A stretch of DNA of 64,000 bases, taken from the NCBI RefSeq assembly GCF_000212735.1, contig NC_015510.1, forward strand, positions 1,798,001-1,862,000, written 5' to 3'. A model generated the notes under the pieces. The model did not search any database, had not been told where the DNA came from, and was given only the letters and a program-made list of their open reading frames with translations. The stretch is from Haliscomenobacter hydrossis DSM 1100 (lineage in GTDB: Bacteria; Bacteroidota; Bacteroidia; Chitinophagales; Saprospiraceae). This document shows, one piece after another, positions 46,381 to 54,890 of this stretch; position 1 is the first letter of the stretch; every line of letters begins with the position of its first letter. The translations under genes were made by a program, and so were the position numbers.

Positions 46381-47706
46381 ATGTACCATTCCCGTAGAAA
46401 ATTCATCCACCATGCCGGAAAACTGGTCATCGGTGCAGGAATACTAGGCAGTTTACCCCTCGAACTGATCGCAGCGCAACGTCGCTACATCAGTCCCAAC
46501 GACCGTATTGGCGTGGGGGTAATCGGCTGCAATGGCATGGGATTTAGCGATTTGCAATCTTTTCTCAAAAATAGTGCGTGTTTTTGTGCGGCCTTATGCG
46601 ACGTAGACAGCAATGTGCTCAATCGCCGCAAGTTGGATTTGGAAAAAGCGGGGTTGACCGCCCCCAAATTGTACAAAAATTATCAGGATTTATTGGCCGA
46701 TCAAGCAGTAGATATCGTCATCATTGGCACCCCGGATCACTGGCATTGCCTGCAATTTTTAGACGCACTTTCCGCAGGAAAAGATGTCTATATCGAAAAA
46801 CCCATTGGCAATTCCATTGCCGAAATACGTGCGATGGAACTGGCTTCCGCCCGCTCGGGTCGAGTGGTACAGGTTGGGCAATGGCAGCGCAGTTTACCCC
46901 ATTTGGAAGATGCTCATCAATACATGCGATCTGGAAAATTGGGGCGTATTCGTACCGTCAAAGCATGGGCTTACATCGACTGGGTATCGGCTGTTCCCAA
47001 AGCACCAGACGGCCCCGTACCCGCCGGGGTTGATTATGATCTTTGGTTGGGACCTGCTCCCAAACGCCCTTTTAATCCCAATCGATTTCACTTCAATTTT
47101 CGTTGGTATTGGGATTATGCAGGTGGATTGATGACCGACTGGGGGGTGCATTTGATCGACACTGTGTTGCAATTCATGGAACCCGAAATGCCCCAAAGCA
47201 TCATGGCGTCAGGCGGGAAAATGGCTTTTCTGAACGATGCGCAAGAAACCCCTGATACCTTAACCGCTGTATACAATTTCAGGGATTTCAACCTGATTTG
47301 GGAACATACCCTCGGCATTGGAATTGGCAACTTCAACCGGCCACAAGGGGTAGCTTTTTTGGGTGAAAACGGCACCATGGTCATCAGTAGAGCAGATTGG
47401 GAAGTCATTCCCCACCATAAAAACATTGAGGCTGTTCCCTCCCAAAAATCCCAGGGCGCTTCTGGCCTGGATTTACACGTACAAAATTTTCTGGAAGCGG
47501 TTGCGGTAAAAGAACCCGAGGCGGCCAAAGCGAGCATTGGCATCGGTGCCAGAGTAGGTATCGTCAGCCAAATGGGCAACATCGCTTATCGCAGTGGACA
47601 AGCCCTACATTGGGATGCCGAAAAAGGAAAATTTAAAGAGAAGGAGGCGAATGGCTATTTGAGGCGGGAGTATTATAATGGATATAAATTATTGAGTGAA
47701 AAGTGA
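46381..47706 (+). CDS. Gfo/Idh/MocA family oxidoreductase, exported
   Basis: This 441-residue protein starts with a twin-arginine-like signal (SRRKFIHHAGKLVIGAGILG). The Rossmann domain has GVIGCNGMG, and the EKPIGNS segment carries the family lysine. The substrate domain includes LWLGPAPKRPFNPNRFHFN and MTDWGVHLIDTVLQF. Such exported members in Bacteroidota are thought to act on sugars or glycosides with tightly bound NAD(H). No sugar gene lies next to it. The stop is inside a palindrome shared with the convergent ACP gene. Confidence 0.92.
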   Translation: MYHSRRKFIHHAGKLVIGAGILGSLPLELIAAQRRYISPNDRIGVGVIGCNGMGFSDLQSFLKNSACFCAALCDVDSNVLNRRKLDLEKAGLTAPKLYKNYQDLLADQAVDIVIIGTPDHWHCLQFLDALSAGKDVYIEKPIGNSIAEIRAMELASARSGRVVQVGQWQRSLPHLEDAHQYMRSGKLGRIRTVKAWAYIDWVSAVPKAPDGPVPAGVDYDLWLGPAPKRPFNPNRFHFNFRWYWDYAGGLMTDWGVHLIDTVLQFMEPEMPQSIMASGGKMAFLNDAQETPDTLTAVYNFRDFNLIWEHTLGIGIGNFNRPQGVAFLGENGTMVISRADWEVIPHHKNIEAVPSQKSQGASGLDLHVQNFLEAVAVKEPEAAKASIGIGARVGIVSQMGNIAYRSGQALHWDAEKGKFKEKEANGYLRREYYNGYKLLSEK

Positions 47707-47746
47707 AAAGTGAATAATAAATGCTTTTCACTTTTCACTTTTCACT
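47695..47746. repeat. Palindrome of GTGAAAA tandem words, shared 3' end
   Basis: AGTGAAAAGTGAAAAGTGA (47695-47713) pairs with CTTTTCACTTTTCACTTTT in 47724-47746 across ten bases. It overlaps the stop of the oxidoreductase and touches the stop of the convergent ACP gene, so it probably acts as terminator for both. Confidence 0.85.
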
Positions 47747-47747
47747 T

Positions 47748-47999
47748 TCAAGCTGCATTCTGCTGTAAGAAATAACTAGCATCACGTACCGTATCAATTT
47801 TAGCAGCTTGTTCCTGATTGAGGAATACGCCAAATTGAGATTCCAATTTGGCAATCAATAAGTCTTTGTCAACCGAGTCGAGATACAAATCGTCAACGAG
47901 GTCAGTGTGGGGGTTGATGCGCGAGGAGGGGATGTTGAGTTCCCAGGCTATCAGTTCGATGATGCGGTCCTCGGCGGTCCATTTACTCTTTTTAGCCAT
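47748..47999 (-). CDS. Acyl carrier protein-like protein
   Basis: This 83-residue protein (ATG at 47999 preferred; 48005 adds two residues) has the four-helix carrier fold with the phosphopantetheine serine S42 in LYLDSVDKDLLIAKLESQFG, a DSV variant of the usual DSL. It carries an acyl or similar group as a thioester. There is no fatty-acid or polyketide gene close by, so it is not the main ACP and is probably a dedicated carrier. Its upstream gap is 400 bases of repeats. Confidence 0.85.
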   Translation of the reverse strand: MAKKSKWTAEDRIIELIAWELNIPSSRINPHTDLVDDLYLDSVDKDLLIAKLESQFGVFLNQEQAAKIDTVRDASYFLQQNAA

Positions 48000-48005
48000 T
48001 ACCAC

Positions 48006-48411
48006 GGTTTCTCAGTTTAGGTGATGAAATATTTGGGTTAAGAGGATCTTCTGTAAGACAATGAATAAGCGGTTCCGGTTTCCTTTTAGGATGCGATAAG
48101 ACTAGAAGTCCTAACATATTTTGGTACCGAAATCCACTAAAGAACGATTCCCACGTGCGATAGGTTGCCTAAGTGTGACAATATTTTTGACAAACCGGAA
48201 TGAATTGACGCTAAAGCGCCTTGAATTGACGATAAAGCGCCTTGAATTGTAAATGGAATTTTCAAAAACCTTTACTGCCGCATGCGGCGGATTTTTTCAC
48301 CACAGATTCACACAGATGTTCACAGATTTTATGGACATGACAAAAAATCTGTGCGAATCTGTGCGAATCTGTGCGAATCTGTGTGAATCTGTGGTGAATT
48401 ATGCTAAATTC
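48006..48411. other. Repeat-filled gap between ACP and LanC-like genes
   Basis: No gene is seen. Two 22-base units (GAATTGACGCTAAAGCGCCT type) lie at about 48202-48245, followed by GCCGCATGCGGC at 48278-48289 and a modular palindrome up to 48401. Confidence 0.75.
48291..48401. repeat. Modular palindrome (GAATCTGTGC word type)
   Basis: Left arm 48291-48330 (TTTTTTCACCACAGATTCAC then ACAGATGTTCACAGATTTT) faces right arm 48342-48401, where the 10-base word GAATCTGTGC is repeated four times and ends in CTGTGGTGAATT. The right arm is expanded relative to the left one. It resembles the element at 18201-18300. Confidence 0.85.
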
Positions 48412-49758
48412 TCAAAAACCCCGATAAGGTTCATCGGGAAAACGGATCAGCTGTTTTTTGCCTTGTTCCAATTCCAGCCAATGGCAGAACAAGATGCCAA
48501 TCCCCGCCGCACCTTGCATGTAGCCACTCTGGGCGGTGGTGACCTCAGGGTGAGTACGATTTTCGGCCTGGATCCAGCGCAAACCATGCGCATCTGCAGT
48601 TGCACGTTTTAGGAGGTCCAGGGTGTGCAGCCAGGCGTATGCTTTGTACTTTTTTTTGCCTTCCATCCGGTACAAAGTCAGAAAGAATTCGGCTACGCCG
48701 GCATTGCCACAACACTGGCTCACGTTGTTCCAAAACCCTGGTGTTCTTTGTTGCGGAATTGGCGATTTCAGCAACGTGTTGATGGATTCATCCCAGGCTT
48801 TTTTCCATATTTTGCGATCTTTTTTATACGAATTGAACAACACATAATACAGCCGGGCAGTACCTACGGGTCCATGACAATACCCATAATCAAACAGCTG
48901 TTTGCCCTCTCCCTCTTCGTGGTGGGGAATCAAACCCTCGGCGTTTTTTAAGGTTTGTAAATAGCGCGCACCATTCAGGGCAGTGCGCAAATAACGGCCT
49001 TCTTCCAAAATGGCAAATACCTCGGCGGCAAAGTAAGCCACCCCAGCAGTACCGTGCAAAAAATTGGGCATGGTGGTAGGCGCTCCTGGCCACATGCTCC
49101 ATTTCCACTGCTCGGCATTCACTCGTTTGGCGTGGGTGATCAGCCAATTGCAAGTATTGGCGGCCATCTCCAGGTACGTGAAATTTTTGGTTTCGCGGTA
49201 CGCATACAACAAAAACAAACCAATGCCCGCATTGCCCGAACTGATGTCGTTGATCTGGCCCCAATGGGTAATTTCTCCCCGTGTATCCGCTGCATTGAGC
49301 ATGAGTTTGAGCGTGCGCTGGAACCCCTCCTCATAGCGTGCATCTTTGCTCACCTTGTAGACTTCACGCAGCACAAAACCCGCACCGCAGATGCCCGAAA
49401 ACAAACCAGTCATGCCTTGGGGATCAGCGTCACTCAACTGATTGGGCATGCGCGAAAGCAGAAAATCCGCTCCACTTTGAGCCGCAGCAAGGTATTCAGG
49501 TCGGCCAGTAGCGTGATGGGCTTCCAGGTAAAAAAGCACGATCCCGGGAATGCCACTGTACAAGTCCAGGCCGATTCGTCCGCCGCCCTCCTCGGGTACA
49601 AGGGGCCAGGAACTGCCTTCCGGGGTAGTTTTGACGTGACTGGACAACCATACATGGATGCGTTGAATGCTGTCGGCCAATCCACTTTGTGCCTGAACAC
49701 TCAAGGAAAGGAATAACAAAGACAGGCCGATGATATTGCTGCGAAGGCGCATTTTCAT
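48412..49758 (-). CDS. Exported LanC-like (lanthionine synthetase C-type) protein
   Basis: This 448-residue protein has a signal peptide (GLSLLFLSLSVQAQ) and then a LanC-type double barrel of helices with seven GxxG repeats, such as GICGAGFVL, SSGNAGIGLF, HGTAGVAYF, CHGPVGTARL, CCGNAGVAEF and GAAGIGILF. In LanC enzymes zinc is held by two Cys and one His. Here C294 (YCHGPVG) and C349 are present, but the expected His after C349 is C350. No lanthipeptide precursor or LanB/LanM gene is near. It is 30 bases downstream of the LOG gene on the same strand. An extracytoplasmic thiol-handling or glycan-related role is possible. Confidence 0.88.
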   Translation of the reverse strand: MKMRLRSNIIGLSLLFLSLSVQAQSGLADSIQRIHVWLSSHVKTTPEGSSWPLVPEEGGGRIGLDLYSGIPGIVLFYLEAHHATGRPEYLAAAQSGADFLLSRMPNQLSDADPQGMTGLFSGICGAGFVLREVYKVSKDARYEEGFQRTLKLMLNAADTRGEITHWGQINDISSGNAGIGLFLLYAYRETKNFTYLEMAANTCNWLITHAKRVNAEQWKWSMWPGAPTTMPNFLHGTAGVAYFAAEVFAILEEGRYLRTALNGARYLQTLKNAEGLIPHHEEGEGKQLFDYGYCHGPVGTARLYYVLFNSYKKDRKIWKKAWDESINTLLKSPIPQQRTPGFWNNVSQCCGNAGVAEFFLTLYRMEGKKKYKAYAWLHTLDLLKRATADAHGLRWIQAENRTHPEVTTAQSGYMQGAAGIGILFCHWLELEQGKKQLIRFPDEPYRGF

Positions 49759-49788
49759 TTTTTTGAAACACTGATGATAAACTACGCA

Positions 49789-50514
49789 CTATAACAGCTC
49801 AAAGTTCGGCTTTAGTTTATTGGTGTGTCCATAAAAATCATTGATGATCTGGATTACCTCTTCAGGGTCGTCGGTTACGGGCAACAAGTCCAGATCGCCC
49901 GGGGAGATGTTGTGTTCTTGTTCCTGCATCACTTCAAACATCCAGGCTTTTAAGCCTGACCAAAATTTTGTACCCACCAAAATGACCGGCACCTTGTTGA
50001 TTTTTTTGGTTTGGATCAAGGTCAGCACTTCAAAAACCTCATCCATGGTGCCAAAACCACCGGGAAGCGCCACAAAAGCCTGAGCGTATTTGGTGAACAT
50101 CACCTTGCGGATGAAGAAATAGCGAAATTGCAGGTTTTTATCGTTGTCGATGAAGGGGTTACAATTGGATTCGAAGGGCAAATTGATGTTTAAACCCACC
50201 GATTTTCCGCCGTAGAGTGAAGCCCCTTTATTGCCCGCTTCCATGATGCCGGGGCCACCTCCGGTAATCACGCCATAACCTTCAATGGTGAGCCTGCGGG
50301 CGATGTCGATGGCGAGTTTGTAGTACGGGTGGTCTGCTTTGGTGCGTGCCGAACCAAAAATGGACACACAGGGGCCAATCACATTTAGGGTTTCGAAGCC
50401 TTCTACAAATTCCGAAATCACTTTAAACATGGTCCAGGAATTCTGGCCCTTCAGTTCCTGCGACCACTCCTTCATGTGGGGGTGCGCTTGGGTGGTTGGT
50501 TGGTTTTCCGACAT
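49789..50514 (-). CDS. LOG family (TIGR00730-type) Rossmann-fold protein
   Basis: This 241-residue protein carries ITGGGPGIMEAGNKGA and the signature PGGFGTMDEVFEVLTLIQT (PGGxGTxxE), which form the nucleotide pocket of LOG/lysine-decarboxylase-like proteins. Characterised members release the base from nucleoside 5'-monophosphates (cytokinin activation). The bacterial role outside plants is a nucleotide phosphoribohydrolase. It begins the two-gene unit with the LanC-like gene. Confidence 0.92.
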   Translation of the reverse strand: MSENQPTTQAHPHMKEWSQELKGQNSWTMFKVISEFVEGFETLNVIGPCVSIFGSARTKADHPYYKLAIDIARRLTIEGYGVITGGGPGIMEAGNKGASLYGGKSVGLNINLPFESNCNPFIDNDKNLQFRYFFIRKVMFTKYAQAFVALPGGFGTMDEVFEVLTLIQTKKINKVPVILVGTKFWSGLKAWMFEVMQEQEHNISPGDLDLLPVTDDPEEVIQIINDFYGHTNKLKPNFELL

Positions 50515-50804
50515 GGATTTCTGATCGTTTTTGAAAAGAAAAAGGACGGAAATATAGTTTTTTTTGGGAAATGTAGGCGGGTAAAAGTGGGGAAAGTTTG
50601 TTCGGTGGAAAACAAGGAGGGCTTAATTGTAGTTGTAACATACTGATAACATAATCTGCGAGAATGATTTCAGCGCAATAGCAATCCACATGAATAAAGT
50701 AAACTTAACAAAGGAAGACAGTACCGTACGTACATCTAGCAACAGATAGAGATATTTTAAGTAATTGATAACCTGATTTTTATAAATAAAGCCGAAGGTC
50801 GGTT

Positions 50805-51323
50805 CTATCGAACTGTCTTCAAGAGTTCACGATAAATCTCCAAATTCTCCCCATCAAAACAAACAAAAATCACCTTTTCAATTACTGCATTAACTGCCAA
50901 AAATTGTTGAACGGTATCCATCGCAATCTCCGCCGCCCGCTGCTTGGGAAAACGGTAAATACCCGTACTGATGTTTGGAAAAGCAATCGTATTCACCTCA
51001 TGCTCTACGGCGAGCTTAAGACTGCTCAAATACGCTGACGCCAACAAGGCTTCTTCATTGGATTTACCCTGGTTCCAAACTGGACCTACGGTGTGGATGA
51101 CGTATTTCGCCGGAAGTTTGCCCGCAGTAGTAATCACTGCTGTACCGACTGGACAGCCTCCTTGTTTACTGCGGATTTTTTTGCAATCCTCCAGAATTTC
51201 AGGGCCGCCAGCTCGATGGATAGCACCATCTACTCCACCACCACCCAGCAAGGAGGTATTGGCTGCATTGACAATGGCGTCGACGGGAATTTTGGTGATG
51301 TCTCCTTGGATTACTTCGATCAT
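50805..51323 (-). CDS. Macro domain protein, MacroD-type ADP-ribose deacylase/hydrolase
   Basis: The ATG at 51323 begins the 172-residue macro domain ([20 protein letters not shown]). The longer frame to 51548 reads through a palindromic repeat and is rejected. The ADP-ribose pocket is visible: NAAN (18-21 region), [14 protein letters not shown] and the STGIYRFP loop, where most relatives have GIYGFP. MacroD-type proteins remove ADP-ribose from acidic residues and hydrolyse O-acetyl-ADP-ribose. No ADP-ribosyltransferase is beside it. Confidence 0.9.
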   Translation of the reverse strand: MIEVIQGDITKIPVDAIVNAANTSLLGGGGVDGAIHRAGGPEILEDCKKIRSKQGGCPVGTAVITTAGKLPAKYVIHTVGPVWNQGKSNEEALLASAYLSSLKLAVEHEVNTIAFPNISTGIYRFPKQRAAEIAMDTVQQFLAVNAVIEKVIFVCFDGENLEIYRELLKTVR

Positions 51324-51439
51324 GGGGGAAAAGTTAAGTAGAGAAAGCGTAAAATTATGGATTAATCTGATTGGTAAACTGCGACAGCGGTTGAATCGTG
51401 AATAGCCGCGGTCGTCCGAGGAGCTTCGCCTCTTTGCTA

Positions 51440-51590
51440 AAAGCGACATGATTGAAAACGGATGAAACGGACTAAACGGATAAAAACGGATTTTTTTCCG
51501 CCTGCGGCGGATAAGGGCGAGCCGAAGGCGAGTCAAAGTCCGTTCCAATCCGTTTAGTCCGTTTCATCCGTTTTACAATCATGTCGCTTT
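51440..51590. repeat. Modular palindrome (ACGGATGAAACGGACTAA word type)
   Basis: Left arm 51440-51490 and right arm 51539-51590 are near-exact inverted repeats of ACGGAT/ACGGACTAA words. The ends are AAAGCGACA (51440-51448) and TGTCGCTTT (51582-51590). The centre has CCGCCTGCGGCGG (51498-51510) and GGCGAGCCGAAGGCGAG. Layout matches the element at 13800-14036 although the arm words differ. Confidence 0.9.
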
Positions 51591-51621
51591 GGTTGAAAAG
51601 AACAAACCCCATCATGTATTG

Positions 51622-52017
51622 CTATGATTTTAATTTCTTCTTATTGTTGACCCACACTTTTCGTTCAAATTCTGGCTCTTTGCCAAAATTCAACAAAAGA
51701 CCAACCTCAATTTCTGTGGCTTTTAGATAGTTGACCAATTGCATTTCATGTTCCGGATTCAAGGCAACTGCTGCCTTTAGCTCGATGATGACTACATCAT
51801 TCACAATCAGGTCGGCAAAATAATCACCAACTTCCTTGCCTCTGAAAAAGACTTTTATCCTGCGTTGCGCCTCTACCTTTAAATCAGCCTCTTGCAGTGC
51901 AAAAAACATGGCGTTTTGGTAAACCCGTTCCAAAAAACCATGACCAAGCTCTTTGTATACTGCATAAAAATTTTTGAGGATGATGTCTGTGGTCTCTCGG
52001 TGTTTTAAGTACATCAA
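51622..52017 (-). CDS. GxxExxY family protein (PD-(D/E)XK-like nuclease fold)
   Basis: This 131-residue protein shows the naming motif G-F-L-E-R-V-Y in ELGHGFLERVYQNAM, followed by FADLIVNDVVIIELKAA, the D...ExK part of a restriction-nuclease-like active site. The family is widespread and of uncertain function. It is bounded on both sides by modular palindromes with the same words (a full copy at 51440-51590 and a half copy at 52077-52165). Confidence 0.88.
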   Translation of the reverse strand: MMYLKHRETTDIILKNFYAVYKELGHGFLERVYQNAMFFALQEADLKVEAQRRIKVFFRGKEVGDYFADLIVNDVVIIELKAAVALNPEHEMQLVNYLKATEIEVGLLLNFGKEPEFERKVWVNNKKKLKS

Positions 52018-52076
52018 ACATGGTTTTTATTATAAAAAATCCGTTCAATGCATTTTCCCTTCATCCTTATTCAACC

Positions 52077-52165
52077 AAAGCGACAGGATTTAAAACGGAC
52101 TAAACGGACTAAACGGATAACAACGGATTTTTTCCGCCTGCGGCGGATAAGGACGAGCCGAAGGC
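52077..52165 (+). repeat. Half copy of the ACGGACTAA-type modular palindrome
   Basis: AAAGCGACA (52077-52085), the ACGGACTAA words and the centre with CCGCCTGCGGCGG (52134-52146) followed by GGACGAGCCGAAGGC match the left half of 51440-51590 in order. The right arm is absent. The remaining gap to 52296 holds nothing recognisable. Confidence 0.85.
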
Positions 52166-52296
52166 ATCGTAGTTGTTTGCCATAATTCACATTGAGGGCT
52201 TTTTCAATGCAAATTAGGTTATCCAGGTTTCCGCGTCACGGCACTTTATACAACTTTTGACTAGGGCAAATTCGCGCAATTGAAGCTATCTATTGA

Positions 52297-53808
52297 TCAC
52301 TGTAAGCCCGCAATCATTTCAAACTCCTCCTCCAACTTCCCACTCAACCGTTCAAAAACCTCAAAATACCGCAGGTACAACTCATGGTTTTGGGCATTTG
52401 GCGTATAGGTCTCCGTAAAATGAGTACTCGCCGACGCTTCCTCTAAATTGTTGTAATATTTCATTCCCGTGAGCCCGATGAGTGCCGTCCCCAAGGCTAC
52501 ACTGTCTACTTTGGTGTTGACGTTAAAGGGCAAGCCAAAAATATCGGTCAAAATTTGGGCAAACAGGGGAATACTGGAGTACGAACCGGTCAAGCTGATG
52601 CTGCTGAAGGAACGGTGGTCGGTCAACAATTTGCCAATGCTGTACATCTCGAACAAGATGCCTTCGATGGTAGCGCGCAACAAGTGTTTTTGCTCGTGGG
52701 TAATGTTCAATCCAAAATATACCCCACGGGCGTTGGCATTCCAAATCGGCGCCCTTTCCCCGAGCAAGTAAGGCAAAAACAACAGCCCCTTGGCCCCGGC
52801 GGGCACCTGGGTTGCCTCGCGCAACAATTCTACCCTGACCTGTTCGAATTCCTGACCGGGGTTAAAACTGCCAAAAAACTGGGTATACCAATCAAAAACC
52901 ACCCCAACATTGTTGGTTGGACCTCCTGAGATGTAGTAATCCTCGGCTAGTAAATAGTTGAAAAAACGCTGCTTTTCATCGGCCAGAATCTCTTTACTCG
53001 CTACCCGTACGGCGCCACTAGAAGCAATGGTAACCGTAGCCCGGTCCGCGGCGATGTTGCCCGATCCGAGGGTTGCTGAACACCCGTCGCTGGAGCCAAG
53101 AATGACTTTGGTAGCACTGGAAAGGCCGAGCGATTTGGAATATTCTTTTTTAAGCGGTACTTCATCAAAAAAAATCGAAACCGGCGCCGAAAGTCTCTCC
53201 GGACTAATCCCGGCAAACTCCAGGGCTTGAGCGTTCCACTTCAACTGGTGGATATCGAACAAGCCTGTGGAGGAGGCGATGCTGTGGTCTATGAGATATT
53301 CCCCCGTGAGTTGCAACACGATGTATTCTTTTAAGGATACAAACTTGAAGGCCTGGGCAAAGCGCTCGGGATCCTGATGCCGCATCCAGCTGATTTTAAT
53401 GAGTGGCGACATGGGGTGAATGGGCGTGCCCGTAGCCTCATAAATCGGGGAACGAAAGGCACTTTTTTTCAACATCTTGGCTTCTTTGATGCCCCGATTA
53501 TCCGCCCAAATGATGGCATTGCCCAAGGGGCGCCCATTTTTATCGACGGCCAATACACTGTGCATGGCCGCACAAAAACACAGCGCTCTTACCTTGTATT
53601 TTTGGGGTTGAATGACTTCATTGATAAAATTCTTCAGTACATATAAGGTCGTAATAAAAACTTGTTCAGGGTCTTGCTCACTGTAATCTGCTTGGGGGTG
53701 AAAGGTGGGATAAGAACCTTTGCGCATGCCCAATACTTCTCCAGTCAGGTCAAATGCATGGATCCGAACCGATGAAGTATTGATGTCAATCGTGAGAATA
53801 CAATCCAT
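52297..53808 (-). CDS. FGGY family carbohydrate kinase (gluconokinase/xylulokinase-like)
   Basis: This 503-residue kinase has both FGGY halves: N-terminal LTIDINTSSVRIHAFD, ALCFCAAMHSVLAVD and IIWADNRGIKEA, and C-terminal LFLPYLLGERAPIWNANARG and LTGSYSSIPLFAQILTDIFG. WADNR and the LGERAP segment are typical of the gluconate/xylulose kinase branch. In the phosphate-1 loop the usual DIGT reads DINT (Asn10), an odd substitution. It lies downstream of the AraC gene on the same strand. A second, more regular FGGY kinase is at the other end of this locus. Confidence 0.92.
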   Translation of the reverse strand: MDCILTIDINTSSVRIHAFDLTGEVLGMRKGSYPTFHPQADYSEQDPEQVFITTLYVLKNFINEVIQPQKYKVRALCFCAAMHSVLAVDKNGRPLGNAIIWADNRGIKEAKMLKKSAFRSPIYEATGTPIHPMSPLIKISWMRHQDPERFAQAFKFVSLKEYIVLQLTGEYLIDHSIASSTGLFDIHQLKWNAQALEFAGISPERLSAPVSIFFDEVPLKKEYSKSLGLSSATKVILGSSDGCSATLGSGNIAADRATVTIASSGAVRVASKEILADEKQRFFNYLLAEDYYISGGPTNNVGVVFDWYTQFFGSFNPGQEFEQVRVELLREATQVPAGAKGLLFLPYLLGERAPIWNANARGVYFGLNITHEQKHLLRATIEGILFEMYSIGKLLTDHRSFSSISLTGSYSSIPLFAQILTDIFGLPFNVNTKVDSVALGTALIGLTGMKYYNNLEEASASTHFTETYTPNAQNHELYLRYFEVFERLSGKLEEEFEMIAGLQ

Positions 53809-53844
53809 TTTCGTTGATTATGTCGGTACGCAGAAATTGTTTTT

Positions 53845-54723
53845 CTATTGGGTTTTCCGGTATGCCCGGGGGGTATAGCCAGTCAGTTTTTTAAAGGTCG
53901 AAGAAAAATGCTGCGAAGAATAAAAGCCCGTATCGAAAGCGATATCCGTCAAACTCATTTTCGTTTGCCGCAGGAGTTTGATGGCCTCCGCAATCCGCAA
54001 ATTGATGAGGTAATGGAGCGGAGAAAACCCCGTAAAAGCTTTCACCTTCTCGGTAAATGCCGTTGTACCAAGTCCTACCAAACCCGCCATTTCTTCCACC
54101 GTCCAGGGATGAGCCAGGTTTTCGCGCAGGCTTTGCTCCAACTTTGAAAAGATTTGAGGAAAGTCCCGGCGGAAGTTCTCAGCTTTGCTAAGGTGCCGAA
54201 CCAGGCTGATCAACAACTCGTCAAGCAAATGGTTGACCCGGGTACGATAGCCGATCTCTTGCTGCAAAATTTCGTGTTCAATGCGTTGAAGGATCTGTGG
54301 ACCTGCACCAAACCGCGACAAAACGGGGTTTTTATTCATCGCTAATATTTTCCCAATTACCCTTTGTTCTGATTCCGGGATGCTACTCCATGCCCCGAAC
54401 TGCAATAAACCGCTGGGGTCAAAAAGCTCAGGACTGAGGCTTATCCAGCACAAGGCACCAATATCCAGTACGCCTTTGGGACTACCAATTTCTTGCCAGG
54501 GATAGATCAAAAAAGTATCTCCAGGAAAAAGGGTGTAGCCTTGTCCTGCAATGACCCAATCGAATTTCCCTTCGGTAATCAAGCCAATCCTGATCCCTTC
54601 GTTTGTTTTGACTGTAAAAGAATTCAGCTGAATATTCTGGATTTTTAGTTTTACCAATTCAGTGATGTAAGGAAAATCTCGAAGGTGTTCCGCCTTGCCT
54701 TCATGCAGATTCAATTGATTCAT
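53845..54723 (-). CDS. AraC family transcriptional regulator
   Basis: This 292-residue regulator has an N-terminal cupin-like sensing domain (residues 20-110) and the double helix-turn-helix at about 190-290 (WTVEEMAGLVGLGTTAFTEK and LTDIAFDTGFYSSQHFSSTF). It is divergent from susC with a 167-base gap and 36 bases upstream of the FGGY kinase, so it probably controls both directions of the locus in response to a sugar. Confidence 0.93.
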   Translation of the reverse strand: MNQLNLHEGKAEHLRDFPYITELVKLKIQNIQLNSFTVKTNEGIRIGLITEGKFDWVIAGQGYTLFPGDTFLIYPWQEIGSPKGVLDIGALCWISLSPELFDPSGLLQFGAWSSIPESEQRVIGKILAMNKNPVLSRFGAGPQILQRIEHEILQQEIGYRTRVNHLLDELLISLVRHLSKAENFRRDFPQIFSKLEQSLRENLAHPWTVEEMAGLVGLGTTAFTEKVKAFTGFSPLHYLINLRIAEAIKLLRQTKMSLTDIAFDTGFYSSQHFSSTFKKLTGYTPRAYRKTQ

Positions 54724-54890
54724 CGGCCGTATAGCGAGTGTTTAACCAACCTAACTTCCAACAAAAATAAGTCAATATTCCTTTGAAAAAGTACAAAATT
54801 CGCCGCCAGGCATAAATGGAAGTTATAAAGTTTCGAATCTCGGATATTTGTAATGGTCTTTTCTAATCTTTAAAATTTAATCATCGGATC

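Noticed and set aside
48412-50514. Lanthipeptide biosynthesis cluster
   Set aside because: Only a LanC-like protein is present, and it is exported; there is no dehydratase, precursor peptide or dedicated transporter near it.
51324-51548. 75-residue N-terminal extension of the macro-domain protein
   Set aside because: It is translated from a palindromic repeat and gap sequence, and the macro domain begins exactly at the internal ATG at 51323.
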